Counted from the stretch's first letter, positions 43,850 through 52,330 are shown. The stretch is 59,177 nt of DNA from Bacteroidaceae bacterium (GCA_017642425.1 JAGCPB010000047.1:1-59177); one strand, 5' to 3'. Translations and numbers: made by a program. The notes: generated from the letters alone by a model not told the origin.

Positions 43850-46215
43850 AGGGCTTGAGCAATTAGATAACCTAACCATGCCACAACCCAGGCAATGACA
43901 CACTGGAAGATCACGACGTAGATTGCCCACTTGTCACCAAGTTCGCGACGCACGCTGCTGATGGCGGCAACGCAGGGCGTGTACAACAAGCTGAATATCA
44001 GCATCGGAACGGCAGTAACAACGGTCAGCGATTCTGTTACGCCAAGCACCTCCATTGTGGCAACCACGCTCTCCTTGGCAAGGAAACCGCTCACGAATGA
44101 GGTTACTATGCGCCAATCGCCAAGGCCGAGCGGACGGAACAGCGGCTCCAGCACGCCGGCAACCCAGGCCATCATGGAGCCCTCGCCGTTCTCAACCATG
44201 TTGAAGCGGAAATCAAATGTCTGCAGCAGCCAGATTACGATCGTGGCCACAAAGATTACGGTAAATGCACGCTGCACAAAGTCCTTGGTCTTGTCCCACA
44301 GCAGATGGCTCACGTTCTTGAGCCCCGGCATGCGATAATTGGGCAGCTCCATCACGAACGGCGCAGCCACATAATTCTTGCGGAACAGCTTGGTAACCAG
44401 CGCCACAATCACGCCCACAAGAATGGACAGCAGATACAGACCGGCCAGAATCAGACCGCCCTTGCCTGGGAAAAACGCATTGGTAAAGAAACCGTAAATA
44501 GGAATCTTGGCGCTGCAACTCATGAACGGAGTGAGCAGAATGGTCAGTTTGCGGTCTCGGGCCGATGGCAATGTCCTTGTAGCCATCACAGCCGGCACGG
44601 AACAGCCAAAACCGATGAGCAGCGGCACGATAGAACGTCCCGACAAGCCCAATTTACGCAGTAGCTTATCGGTCACGAAAGCGATACGCGCCATATATCC
44701 GCTGTCCTCAATCAAGCTCAGGAAGAAGAACAGTATGATGATGATAGGCACAAAACTCAGCACACTTCCCACGCCGCCAAAAATGCCGTCCTCAACCAGT
44801 GAAATGATTGCCGGGCTTACATCCGCACGCTCCAAACCTGCCACGCAAATGCCTGCAAGCCACTGAATTCCCTGATCCAGCCAGTCCTGCAACGGTGCAC
44901 CCAACACATCGATTGTGAGCCAGATTACCAGGCACATCACCACAATAAAAATGGGGATTGCGGTCCAACGGCCGGTCAAAACGCGGTCAATCCTGCGGCT
45001 GCGGATATATTCGCGGCTCTTCTGAGGCTTGACAACCGTCTGTGAGCAAAGGCGCTCAATAAATGAGAACCGCATATCGGCAATGGCGGCCGCGCGGTCC
45101 ATGCCACGCTCCTCCTCCATCTGCAGGATGATATGCTCCATCATCTCCTTCTCATTCTGCGATAACTGCAACGCTTCCAGCACCTTAGCATCACCCTCCA
45201 CCAGCTTGCCGGCCGCAAATCGGCCCGGAATGCCAGCCCGCTCAGTGTGATCCTCAACCAGATGCATTATGCTGTGCAGGCAACGGTGAACAGCGCCCCC
45301 GTGATCATCCTTAGTGCAAAAGTCTGTGCGAGCCGGAACCTCCTGATACTCAGCCACATGAATGGCATGCTCCACCAGCTCCTTAATACCCTCGCCCTTT
45401 GCGGCCGATATCGGAACCACCGGAATGCCCAATATGCGCTCCATCTCATTCACGCGCACCGAACCTCCGTTACCCGTCAGCTCATCCATCATATTGAGAG
45501 CCAGCACCATAGGAACGCCCAACTCCATCAGCTGAACCGTCAGATATAGGTTGCGCTCAATATTCGTAGCATCCACAATATTGATAATGCAGTTAGGCTT
45601 CTGCTCAATAATGAACTGCCGCGAAACCGTCTCCTCCTGGGTATAAGGCGACAGAGAATAAATGCCCGGCAAATCCGTCACAAGTGTATCGGGATGCCCC
45701 TTAATCTGCCCGTCCTTGCGGTCCACAGTCACGCCCGGGAAATTACCCACATGCTGATTAGACCCCGTCAACTGATTAAACAAGGTCGTCTTGCCGCAGT
45801 TCTGCTGCCCCGCCAGAGCAAACCTAAGCACCGTACCCTTAGGCAGCGCATTCTCATGCGTAGCATCATGGTACTTACCTGCCTCACCCAATCCCGGATG
45901 AGAATTATGCTCATGCAGCGAAAGATTATAACCGAAATCGACCTGGTCGATTTCGGGCTGTTGGCTGTTAGCTGTTAGCTGTTGGCTGCCATCCGGTGCG
46001 CTAACCGTAATCTGAGCAGCCTCCTCAAGCCTTAATGACAAAGTATACCCGCGAACCAAAAGCTCCATAGGATCACCCATAGGAGCATACTTCAATAACT
46101 TAACCTCGACGCCAGGCAGCAACCCCATATCCAGGAAATGCTGTCTGAGCGCCCCCTCACCACCAACTGCGGCCACAACCGCACTCTCACCAATCTTAAG
46201 TTCGCGTAAAGTCAT
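43846..46215 (-). CDS. feoB: FeoA-FeoB fusion ferrous iron transporter
   Basis: The 789-aa chain fuses a FeoA SH3-like domain (residues ~1-72, QHFLDMGLLPGVEV) to FeoB. A His-rich linker follows (~95-120, SLHEHNSHPGLGEAGKYHD). The G domain has GQQNCGKTTLFNQLTG, DLPGIYSLSP and NMMDE. The membrane region has the Cys-containing gate motifs GCSVPAVMATRTL and MSCSAKIPIYGFF. It moves Fe2+ across the inner membrane, driven or gated by GTP binding. The DNA coding for the linker contains a 25-bp palindrome and four heptamer repeats. A -7 box lies about 20 bp upstream. Confidence 0.96.
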   Translation of the reverse strand: MTLRELKIGESAVVAAVGGEGALRQHFLDMGLLPGVEVKLLKYAPMGDPMELLVRGYTLSLRLEEAAQITVSAPDGSQQLTANSQQPEIDQVDFGYNLSLHEHNSHPGLGEAGKYHDATHENALPKGTVLRFALAGQQNCGKTTLFNQLTGSNQHVGNFPGVTVDRKDGQIKGHPDTLVTDLPGIYSLSPYTQEETVSRQFIIEQKPNCIINIVDATNIERNLYLTVQLMELGVPMVLALNMMDELTGNGGSVRVNEMERILGIPVVPISAAKGEGIKELVEHAIHVAEYQEVPARTDFCTKDDHGGAVHRCLHSIMHLVEDHTERAGIPGRFAAGKLVEGDAKVLEALQLSQNEKEMMEHIILQMEEERGMDRAAAIADMRFSFIERLCSQTVVKPQKSREYIRSRRIDRVLTGRWTAIPIFIVVMCLVIWLTIDVLGAPLQDWLDQGIQWLAGICVAGLERADVSPAIISLVEDGIFGGVGSVLSFVPIIIILFFFLSLIEDSGYMARIAFVTDKLLRKLGLSGRSIVPLLIGFGCSVPAVMATRTLPSARDRKLTILLTPFMSCSAKIPIYGFFTNAFFPGKGGLILAGLYLLSILVGVIVALVTKLFRKNYVAAPFVMELPNYRMPGLKNVSHLLWDKTKDFVQRAFTVIFVATIVIWLLQTFDFRFNMVENGEGSMMAWVAGVLEPLFRPLGLGDWRIVTSFVSGFLAKESVVATMEVLGVTESLTVVTAVPMLIFSLLYTPCVAAISSVRRELGDKWAIYVVIFQCVIAWVVAWLGYLIAQAL
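45932..45984. repeat. Palindrome plus heptamer tandem repeat inside the FeoA-FeoB linker
   Basis: CCGAAATCGACC-T-GGTCGATTTCGG (45932-45956) is a perfect 12-bp-arm palindrome. It is directly followed by four copies of GCTGTTR (45957-45984). Both stay in frame and encode QQLTANSQQ and PEIDQVDF in the linker. Confidence 0.85.
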
Positions 46216-46234
46216 ACCTCGCTAATTTTGCCCG

Positions 46235-46242
46235 CAAAATTA
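46235..46242 (-). promoter_or_regulatory. -7 box for feoAB
   Basis: Minus-strand TAATTTTG lies 20 bp before the start codon. Confidence 0.5.
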
Positions 46243-46304
46243 CACCGTGAAGAGCATTAATTCAATACCTACAAATAAGTATAAAAGCCAGCTATTTGCA
46301 CCAG

Positions 46305-46352
46305 CAGAACTTCCAGTTTGGGGAGCGTTGTCTCCCCAAACTGGAAGTTCTG
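46305..46352. repeat. Perfect palindrome with GGGAG/CTCCC core
   Basis: Arms 46305-46325 and 46332-46352 (CAGAACTTCCAGTTTGGGGAG and complement) surround the loop CGTTGT. It lies between the feoAB promoter and the end of the GMP synthase gene. The core GGGAGC..GTTGTCTCCC matches the palindrome at 14806-14889. Confidence 0.85.
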
Positions 46353-46368
46353 CGGTACTACTAGAAGA

Positions 46369-47352
46369 TTATTCCCATTCTATTGTACCAGTGGGTTTCG
46401 GAGTAAGATCATATAGTACACGATTCACACCAGGAACCTCAGTAATGATGCGCTGAGTAATATGGTGCAAAAGCTTATAAGGAATCTCCTCAATAGTTGC
46501 AGTCATAGCATCCCTGGTATTCACCGCACGAATTATAACCGGCCAATCCCAAGACCGCTTATTATCCTTAACGCCCGTAGACTTATAATCCGGAACAATA
46601 GTAAAATACTGCCAAACCTTACCCTCAAGGCCGTTCTTAGCAAACTCCTCACGCAAGATAGCATCGCTCTCCCGCAGAGCCTCCAGCCTGTCACGGGTAA
46701 TAGCACCAGTGCAGCGCACACCCAGACCCGGCCCCGGGAACGGCTGGCGGTAAACCATATTGTCGGGCAGACCCAGCTCCTTGCCAACCACGCGCACCTC
46801 GTCCTTAAACAGCAGCTTGATAGGCTCCACCAGCTCAAACTGAAGGTCCTCAGGCAGACCGCCTACGTTGTGATGACTCTTTACGGGACCCGACTCAACG
46901 ATATCGGGATAGATGGTACCCTGGGCCAAAAATGAAATGCCCTCAAGTTTACGTGCCTCCTCCTCAAACACCCGTATAAACTCAGCGCCAATAATCTTAC
47001 GCTTCTGCTCAGGATCAGCCACGCCAGCCAACTTATTCAAAAATCTGTCAACCGCATCCACATAAATAAGGTTAGCCTTAAGCTCATCGCGGAACACCCG
47101 CACCACCTGCTCCGGCTCGCCCTTACGCAGCAAACCGTGGTTAACATGCACAGAAACAAGCTGTTGCCCCACAGCCTTAATCAGCAAAGCTGCTACAACT
47201 GATGAGTCCACACCACCGGAAAGAGCCAGCAGCACCTTCTTGTCACCAATCTGAGCACGCAGCTCCTTAATCTGTTCATCAATGAATTTTTTGGCCAACG
47301 CCGGAGTCGTGATGCGCTCCATATCGGCCGGACGTACGTTACCTGTTGTCAT
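46369..47352 (-). CDS. guaA: GMP synthase ATP-pyrophosphatase subunit without a glutaminase domain
   Basis: The ATG at 47352 gives a 327-aa protein that begins directly with the PP-loop domain (LLALSGGVDSSVVAALL near residue 40). It continues through QGTIYPDIVESGPVKSHHN, QPFPGPGLGVRC and the C-terminal dimerisation domain ending TPKPTGTIEWE. The family's N-terminal class I amidotransferase domain (about 190 residues) is absent, as in archaeal-type split GMP synthases. It converts XMP to GMP with ATP and ammonia. A separate glutaminase must act in trans, or free ammonia is used; no such gene is in the window. Confidence 0.93.
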   Translation of the reverse strand: MTTGNVRPADMERITTPALAKKFIDEQIKELRAQIGDKKVLLALSGGVDSSVVAALLIKAVGQQLVSVHVNHGLLRKGEPEQVVRVFRDELKANLIYVDAVDRFLNKLAGVADPEQKRKIIGAEFIRVFEEEARKLEGISFLAQGTIYPDIVESGPVKSHHNVGGLPEDLQFELVEPIKLLFKDEVRVVGKELGLPDNMVYRQPFPGPGLGVRCTGAITRDRLEALRESDAILREEFAKNGLEGKVWQYFTIVPDYKSTGVKDNKRSWDWPVIIRAVNTRDAMTATIEEIPYKLLHHITQRIITEVPGVNRVLYDLTPKPTGTIEWE

Positions 47353-47391
47353 AAACAATAAAGTATTTGAGAGTTAATAATCTTCTGACCA

Positions 47392-47399
47392 CAAAAATA
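47392..47399 (-). promoter_or_regulatory. -7 box for the GMP synthase gene
   Basis: Minus-strand TATTTTTG lies 40 bp before the ATG. Confidence 0.45.
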
Positions 47400-47460
47400 A
47401 AATAAAACAGTCAGAAAAAACTCACCTAAAATACCTTGTTTTCAACAGGCAAGAGCCCTA

Positions 47461-48771
47461 TTATCGGTAATAACTGATATCTCTGTGCACAGCATGCTCC
47501 TGCCCCTCGGTAAAACCCGGGTAAGGAATCTCCCGCGATTGGATAATCCAGTTGCCCATGTTGTCATACTGGTACTGCGAGTACTTGTCTGTCGTTACAA
47601 AATCCACCCCGTGGTACTGCACCTTACGCTCCATCGGGTCACGGTTAAAATTATATTTAAAGGTATACCATTCCACCTCCTTGTCCTCCAGGGTTCTGTT
47701 GGTATTGTAAGAATAAGATTCCGGCACCAACTTCTGAACGTTCTCCAGATACTCGTACTTACCCCCTTGCGTACTGATAATCTTGAGCATACCGTTCTTG
47801 TAGTATGTGGTATTGCTTATAAACTTGCTGGTGTACGGAAGCCCGTTGCGGTACTCCACGCGCAGCGTATCGCCACCGGTAATAATCGTGTCCGATACTT
47901 TATCGCCCGATACCTTCCATTGTTGCGTAATAATCGTAAGACGGTCCTGGTCATTAAAAGAGTACCAGCGGCTCTCGCCCGATACACCGTCCCCGTCAAT
48001 CCAACATCCGTAAACACCGGACAGATCAGGCACCACCATCCCCTCCATACTCTCAGACAGCGGATTAGGATCCCTCCAGTCCTTGGCCGAATACGCCGTA
48101 AGCCGTCCGGTGTTGTTGTATTCGTAACGCCATTTGCGGACCACATCCTCATGCTCATCCTGAACCGTACAAGAGAGCCGGTGATTGGCCTCGTCATAGA
48201 CGTAATATCGCGTAGTGTCAAAATGGCTATACTCCTCATCATCAGTGTATTGGCACGTCAGGTTACCCCTTTCATCAAACAGATATGTATATGTCTTGGT
48301 CCTGTACCTGCTGTCAGTCTGCTCAACACAAGACACCTTACCGCGCAGTCCAAGCCTCTGCACTGCGGTTCTGTGCCAGTAATCAGTGTCAAACCATTCC
48401 TCTCCGGCATTCTGATAAACCTTGAATATCCTTACCGTTAAGCCCGATTCAAGCACCACCGATGTCTGGCGCATCTGTGTGGTGGGATTTTCATCTACGT
48501 GCACCATAATGGTATCCCTGCCCTTCTTTCCGGAGTTCTTGGACAGACGGCACCATTCACCCCCTCTGGAAACAGCTGCAGTCCAGTCAGTTTCTGAATT
48601 GATTATCACCTGCGATGAATCCGGCACGCTTGCCAGCCTGCGTATGGACAGAGAATCGGTAATGAGCGTTCTCTCCATATTGTCAATCAGCACCTCTCCT
48701 TTGTCACAACCCGTCAGGAACATGCCCCACAATGCGGCAACAGACAAAAAAACACGTAAACCGGATCTCAT
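47461..48771 (-). CDS. BACON-domain lipoprotein with YD-repeat-like C-terminal region
   Basis: The start at 48771 gives a 436-aa protein with a lipobox signal (FLSVAALWGMFLTGC). Residues ~25-130 form a BACON domain (SETDWTAAVSRGGEWCRLSK, then NPTTQMRQTSVVLESG), common on Bacteroidetes glycan-associated proteins. The rest has repeated strands such as YLFDERGNLTCQYTDDEEY, YVYDEANHRLSCTV and YEYNNTGRLTAYSA, like RHS/YD wrap repeats. It is a likely surface-exposed binding or matrix lipoprotein; function unknown. A -7 box at 48793-48800 lies 21 bp upstream. Confidence 0.8.
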   Translation of the reverse strand: MRSGLRVFLSVAALWGMFLTGCDKGEVLIDNMERTLITDSLSIRRLASVPDSSQVIINSETDWTAAVSRGGEWCRLSKNSGKKGRDTIMVHVDENPTTQMRQTSVVLESGLTVRIFKVYQNAGEEWFDTDYWHRTAVQRLGLRGKVSCVEQTDSRYRTKTYTYLFDERGNLTCQYTDDEEYSHFDTTRYYVYDEANHRLSCTVQDEHEDVVRKWRYEYNNTGRLTAYSAKDWRDPNPLSESMEGMVVPDLSGVYGCWIDGDGVSGESRWYSFNDQDRLTIITQQWKVSGDKVSDTIITGGDTLRVEYRNGLPYTSKFISNTTYYKNGMLKIISTQGGKYEYLENVQKLVPESYSYNTNRTLEDKEVEWYTFKYNFNRDPMERKVQYHGVDFVTTDKYSQYQYDNMGNWIIQSREIPYPGFTEGQEHAVHRDISYYR

Positions 48772-48792
48772 ATATGCAGCTGTTAGTTTCCA

Positions 48793-48800
48793 CAAACTTA
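48793..48800 (-). promoter_or_regulatory. -7 box for the BACON lipoprotein
   Basis: Minus-strand TAAGTTTG lies 21 bp before the start at 48771 and argues against an in-frame start further upstream. Confidence 0.5.
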
Positions 48801-48960
48801 GTAAAGAAAACTGACTGATTCCACACAAATGGCACAAAAATTAATATTTCATGAACAATTATCCAATCAGGGTTTAATGAGTGGAAACAAACCAAATCTA
48901 TTCACAACATGCCGTAATCACGTTTGTACCATATTGTAAGCCATATTACGTTCATGCCCT

Positions 48961-48968
48961 TAACTTTG
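48961..48968 (+). promoter_or_regulatory. -7 box for a candidate small RNA
   Basis: TAACTTTG matches the -7 consensus. A TTG at 48934-48936 is a weakly spaced -33 candidate. Predicted transcription starts near 48975. Confidence 0.45.
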
Positions 48969-48974
48969 CAATAC

Positions 48975-49058
48975 CATTAGGTTAGAGTCGATTCCGGACT
49001 TAAAAACCGAATCAGCATGTGTTGGAATCTCCTGTCTGAGAAGACGGGAGTTTTCTTT
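48975..49058 (+). ncRNA. Candidate small RNA (promoter, hairpin and terminator, no ORF)
   Basis: Between the -7 box at 48961 and an intrinsic terminator ending in TTTTCTTTT there are about 84 nt. They contain a first hairpin (GATTCCGG against CCGAATC with one bulge, about 48989-49013) and the terminator hairpin at 49029-49050. The downstream kinase gene has its own -7 box at 49106, so this looks like a free-standing transcript. A leader attenuator for the kinase is the alternative. No family recognised. Confidence 0.5.
49029..49058 (+). terminator. Intrinsic terminator of the candidate small RNA
   Basis: CTCCTGTCT and AGACGGGAG pair around GAGA and are followed by TTTTCTTTT. Confidence 0.75.
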
Positions 49059-49105
49059 TATGGATTTTTATGGTACTTACCAATGCATAAAAAAACACAA
49101 TGATG

Positions 49106-49113
49106 TATCTTTG
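49106..49113 (+). promoter_or_regulatory. -7 box for the adenylate kinase-cupin gene
   Basis: TATCTTTG lies 31 bp before the ATG at 49144. It rules out the in-frame ATG at 49060, which lies upstream of the box. Confidence 0.55.
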
Positions 49114-49143
49114 TATCATAAACCAAGAAAAAAGTTCCATATT

Positions 49144-50127
49144 ATGAAATACTACATCCTATTTGGCCCTCCCGGAGCAGGAAAAGGCACACAGGCCGGT
49201 GCCATCTCACAGAAATATAACCTTAAGCACATTAGCACAGGCGAGATGCTGCGCGCCGAGATTGCGGCAGGCACAGAGCTTGGCCGTCAGGCAAAAGAGC
49301 TGATTGACTCCGGCAATCTGGTACCTGACAGTGTGGTTGAAGGCATGATAGAGAGCACATTCAACAGCAACAGGAACGTGGCAGGTTTCCTTCTGGACGG
49401 ATTCCCCCGTACACTGGGTCAGGCCGCAGACCTGGATGAGATGCTGGCCCGCCGCGGTGAGAAGGTAAACGCCGTCATCTCAATCATGATCAAGGATGAA
49501 ACCATAAAGGAGCGTCTGCAGCACCGCGCCCAGATAGAGGGCCGTGCCGATGATGCAAATGAGGAAACCATAAACAACCGCATAGCAACATACCATAAGC
49601 AGACAGAGCCCCTCATCACCTACTACAAGAATGCCGGCAAATACCACGAAGTGGATGGTGAGTGCGGAGATATAGAGGCCGTTCGCAAGGCTATGTTCCG
49701 CGTTTTCAAGGGAATAGACCACAAGTTCCTGGAGCGCCAGGTAGTACTTGATGACTCACTGCTCAACAAGATTCAGATGCTTGCACAGGAGTCACCGCGC
49801 CTGCGTATGAACTATGACCTGCGCAACACAGAGGATGACCAGTCACAGCGTCTGCTCAACGTCATGCTGCCCGGCACCCACACAACAATCCACAAGCACA
49901 ACCTGTCCAGTGAGACCGTGATGCTTATGCGCGGCCGCATGGATACCGTATTCTATAATAATAAGGGAGTAGAGATGCAGCGCATCCACATGGGTGGCGA
50001 TACCGGCGTATTCGGCGTCAACATCCCCAAAGGCCAGTGGCACACTTTCGAGGTTTTTGAACTGAGCATTATCTTCATGGCGCAGGACGGACCTTGGAGC
50101 CCTTTGGCAAAAGAGAACATGCTATAA
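49144..50127 (+). CDS. adk: Adenylate kinase fused to a WbuC-like cupin
   Basis: The 327-aa protein from the ATG at 49144. Residues ~1-190 are a complete short-type adenylate kinase: P-loop LFGPPGAGKGTQAG, STGEMLRAEI, LDGFPRTLGQA and the LID region RAQIEGRADD. Residues ~195-327 form a second domain: SPRLRMNYDLRN, then the cupin signature THTTIHKHNLSSETVMLMRG and FGVNIPKGQWHTFEVFE. This is the layout of WbuC-family cupin metalloproteins, usually separate proteins in LPS/O-antigen loci. The kinase balances AMP, ADP and ATP; what the cupin adds is unknown. The two domains are in one frame with no stop codon. GDP-mannose genes lie convergent, just downstream. Confidence 0.9.
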   Translation: MKYYILFGPPGAGKGTQAGAISQKYNLKHISTGEMLRAEIAAGTELGRQAKELIDSGNLVPDSVVEGMIESTFNSNRNVAGFLLDGFPRTLGQAADLDEMLARRGEKVNAVISIMIKDETIKERLQHRAQIEGRADDANEETINNRIATYHKQTEPLITYYKNAGKYHEVDGECGDIEAVRKAMFRVFKGIDHKFLERQVVLDDSLLNKIQMLAQESPRLRMNYDLRNTEDDQSQRLLNVMLPGTHTTIHKHNLSSETVMLMRGRMDTVFYNNKGVEMQRIHMGGDTGVFGVNIPKGQWHTFEVFELSIIFMAQDGPWSPLAKENML

Positions 50128-50160
50128 AAAATGAAATCGCCGGTTGGCGATTTCTTTTTT
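50125..50160. terminator. Bidirectional terminator
   Basis: GAAATCGCC-GGTT-GGCGATTTC (50133-50154) is flanked by A-rich and T6 tracts between the convergent kinase and mannose-1-phosphate guanylyltransferase genes. Confidence 0.9.
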
Positions 50161-50164
50161 ATCC

Positions 50165-51190
50165 TTAGCTTGCTCCAAACTCCTTAATCCGCTGCTCCTC
50201 GCTCCGTTTGCATATAAGAATCTGTCCGCCCTTCTCGGACACAATGTATCCGTCCAGTCCCTGGATTACAACCTTCTTGGCATCCTCTGCATGCACCACG
50301 CAGTTGGAACTCTCATAAAAGCGGACATTCCCTACCGCACCGTTGTTTTCTGCATCTTTATGCAGTTTCTCATGTAATGACTGCCAGTTGCCCAGGTCAC
50401 TCCAGCCAAAATCAGCCGGATATGTGAACACCTTCCCGTCTGCAGCGGCCGGTTCCATAACAGCATAGTCAACAGAGATCTTCTCACACTGCGGGAATAT
50501 CTCATTCACCTGCCCAGTCACCACCATCTTGTCAATGTCTGAAGCCAGCTGTGGCTTATACTTGGTAAGGCTTGCTGTTATAGTCTTTACATTCCATACA
50601 AATATACCTGCATTCCAGAGATAATTCCCATCTGCCAGATACTTCTTGGCAGTCTCCAGATCCGGTTTCTCCTTGAACGCCTCCACAGCCTTAATCTCAC
50701 AGTCAGCTGCCATAGCTTTCACATATCCGTAACCGACCTCAGGACGATTGGGCTTTATGCCGATAGTAACAATGTAATCATGCCCAGCGGTAAACTCCAA
50801 AGCACCCTTTATAACTCTCTGGAACTCAATGGTATCCATCACAACCGCATCTGCCGGAGTCACCACCACGTTCGCATCCGGGTCTTCATTCAATATGCTA
50901 CGGCACGCCCACGCAATGCAAGGCGCAGTGTTTCGTGCGGCAGGCTCAGCCAGAATATGATTTGACGGTATCCCGGGAATCTGCTCCTTGACTATATCCA
51001 CATAGGCCTTGTTTGTTACCACCCAGAAATTCTCACCTGCACAGATACCCTTGAATCTGTCAACAGTGAGCTGTATAAGCGTTCTGCCACAACCTAAGAT
51101 ATCAATAAACTGCTTAGGAAACTCCGGAGTGCTCAAGGGCCAGAAACGGCTCCCCACTCCTCCTGCCATTATAACAACATGATTTGCCAT
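50165..51190 (-). CDS. manC: Mannose-1-phosphate guanylyltransferase
   Basis: The 341-aa nucleotidyltransferase starts with the signature VIMAGGVGSRFWPLS and FPKQF. It continues with VVTPADAVVMD and NAGIFVWNVKTI, and lacks the C-terminal isomerase domain of bifunctional ManC/AlgA enzymes. It makes GDP-mannose from mannose-1-phosphate and GTP for capsule, O-antigen or protein glycosylation. It begins 20 bp after the phosphomannose isomerase gene in the same direction, so both steps are co-transcribed. Confidence 0.95.
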   Translation of the reverse strand: MANHVVIMAGGVGSRFWPLSTPEFPKQFIDILGCGRTLIQLTVDRFKGICAGENFWVVTNKAYVDIVKEQIPGIPSNHILAEPAARNTAPCIAWACRSILNEDPDANVVVTPADAVVMDTIEFQRVIKGALEFTAGHDYIVTIGIKPNRPEVGYGYVKAMAADCEIKAVEAFKEKPDLETAKKYLADGNYLWNAGIFVWNVKTITASLTKYKPQLASDIDKMVVTGQVNEIFPQCEKISVDYAVMEPAAADGKVFTYPADFGWSDLGNWQSLHEKLHKDAENNGAVGNVRFYESSNCVVHAEDAKKVVIQGLDGYIVSEKGGQILICKRSEEQRIKEFGAS

Positions 51191-51210
51191 CTATTATCAA
51201 TTATTTGTTT

Positions 51211-52257
51211 TCAATATCTGTTCCTATGAAACCAACGGTGTACGGTACTTATAATCCCGCCGCCCTGATTGTCAATAAAAGCATCCAGCACCTTGCTGCT
51301 CTCTCCCAACGGCCTGATATAATAATCCGCCACAGCAGCAGGAATCAGGCAACTGTATCCCTCTCGCAATGTCACCTCATCACCGGTTTCACGTACACGT
51401 ATCACGCAATCCCCTTTCAGGCACATCGTGATGATAAAACTGTCATACTTTACAAGATTCCTATGGAACTCACGCCCTATCTCGGTGACACGGGCGCTGA
51501 AAAACCTTGATTCCATAATCAGGTTGGCCCTGTCATTGCGCACGGCATAATCAGTCCTGTACTTGCGCTCAACCTTGTAATTCAGGGCCTTGGCGGCCAG
51601 AGCGGTATGCAGTTCACGCGGTTTTCCGTCCAGTCCGGGACGGTTATAATCAAATATCCTATAAGTTACGTCACTTGACTGCTGAATCTCGGCCAGCATA
51701 ATTCCGCCGCAGATAGCATGAACACGCCCGGCAGGAATGTAGAACACATCACCCGCATGAGCCTCGTGTCTGGCAAGGGCATCAACCACAGTGCCGTCCT
51801 GCACCATCTGCTTGTACTCATCGGGGGTAAGAGACTTCTTAAAGCCGGAGTAGATGCACGCACCGGGCTCAGCATCAAGCACATACCACATCTCGCTCTT
51901 GCCCAGCTTGCCGTGCTCACGCTGCGCCATCTCATCATCAGGATGGACCTGTATCGACAGGTCATTGCGGGCATCTATAAACTTGACCAGCAGAGGCATA
52001 TGCCCGCCATTCTTACGCGCCACAACCTTGCCCAGAATCCCCTCGGGGTCAGACTCCACCACCTCAGGTAAGGTACGCCCTGCAAATATACCGTTAGCCA
52101 CCACACTGGCCGAACTCTCCACAGCACTTACCTCCCAGCTTTCGCCAATATGATCCTGCTGCGGCAGCCCTTTCCAACGGGTCAGTCTGTCACCACCCCA
52201 CACAATCCGGTGCAGATTGGGCTCAAACAATAGCGGATATAATTGCACTCCATCCAT
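51211..52257 (-). CDS. manA: Mannose-6-phosphate isomerase, class I
   Basis: The 348-aa zinc isomerase has the cupin-like motifs LPLLVKFIDARNDLSIQVHPDD, where metal ligands lie, KSEMWYVLDAEPGA and VFYIPAGRVHAICGG. The N-terminus LFEPNLHRIVWGG is typical of the Bacteroidetes/Firmicutes type I group. It interconverts fructose-6-phosphate and mannose-6-phosphate, feeding the GDP-mannose enzyme encoded 20 bp downstream. A -7 box overlaps the terminator region upstream. Confidence 0.94.
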   Translation of the reverse strand: MDGVQLYPLLFEPNLHRIVWGGDRLTRWKGLPQQDHIGESWEVSAVESSASVVANGIFAGRTLPEVVESDPEGILGKVVARKNGGHMPLLVKFIDARNDLSIQVHPDDEMAQREHGKLGKSEMWYVLDAEPGACIYSGFKKSLTPDEYKQMVQDGTVVDALARHEAHAGDVFYIPAGRVHAICGGIMLAEIQQSSDVTYRIFDYNRPGLDGKPRELHTALAAKALNYKVERKYRTDYAVRNDRANLIMESRFFSARVTEIGREFHRNLVKYDSFIITMCLKGDCVIRVRETGDEVTLREGYSCLIPAAVADYYIRPLGESSKVLDAFIDNQGGGIISTVHRWFHRNRY

Positions 52258-52265
52258 ACCAATCG

Positions 52266-52273
52266 CGAAATTA
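52266..52273 (-). promoter_or_regulatory. -7 box for manA-manC
   Basis: Minus-strand TAATTTCG lies 9 bp before the start codon, just after the terminator of the export genes, so the leader would be very short. Confidence 0.4.
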
Positions 52274-52274
52274 C

Positions 52275-52310
52275 AAAAAACCCGATAATCGTCATCAGAT
52301 TATCGGGCCT
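52275..52310 (-). terminator. Terminator of the export/kinase genes
   Basis: On the minus strand CCCGATAATC and its complement form a 10-bp stem followed by T6, 20 bp after the PHP phosphatase gene. Confidence 0.88.
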
Positions 52311-52330
52311 TTGTTATACACATCTCCGTA

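Noticed and set aside
49060-49143. Longer N-terminus for the adenylate kinase
   Set aside because: A promoter box lies inside it and the kinase domain starts exactly at the ATG at 49144 with the expected short N-terminus.
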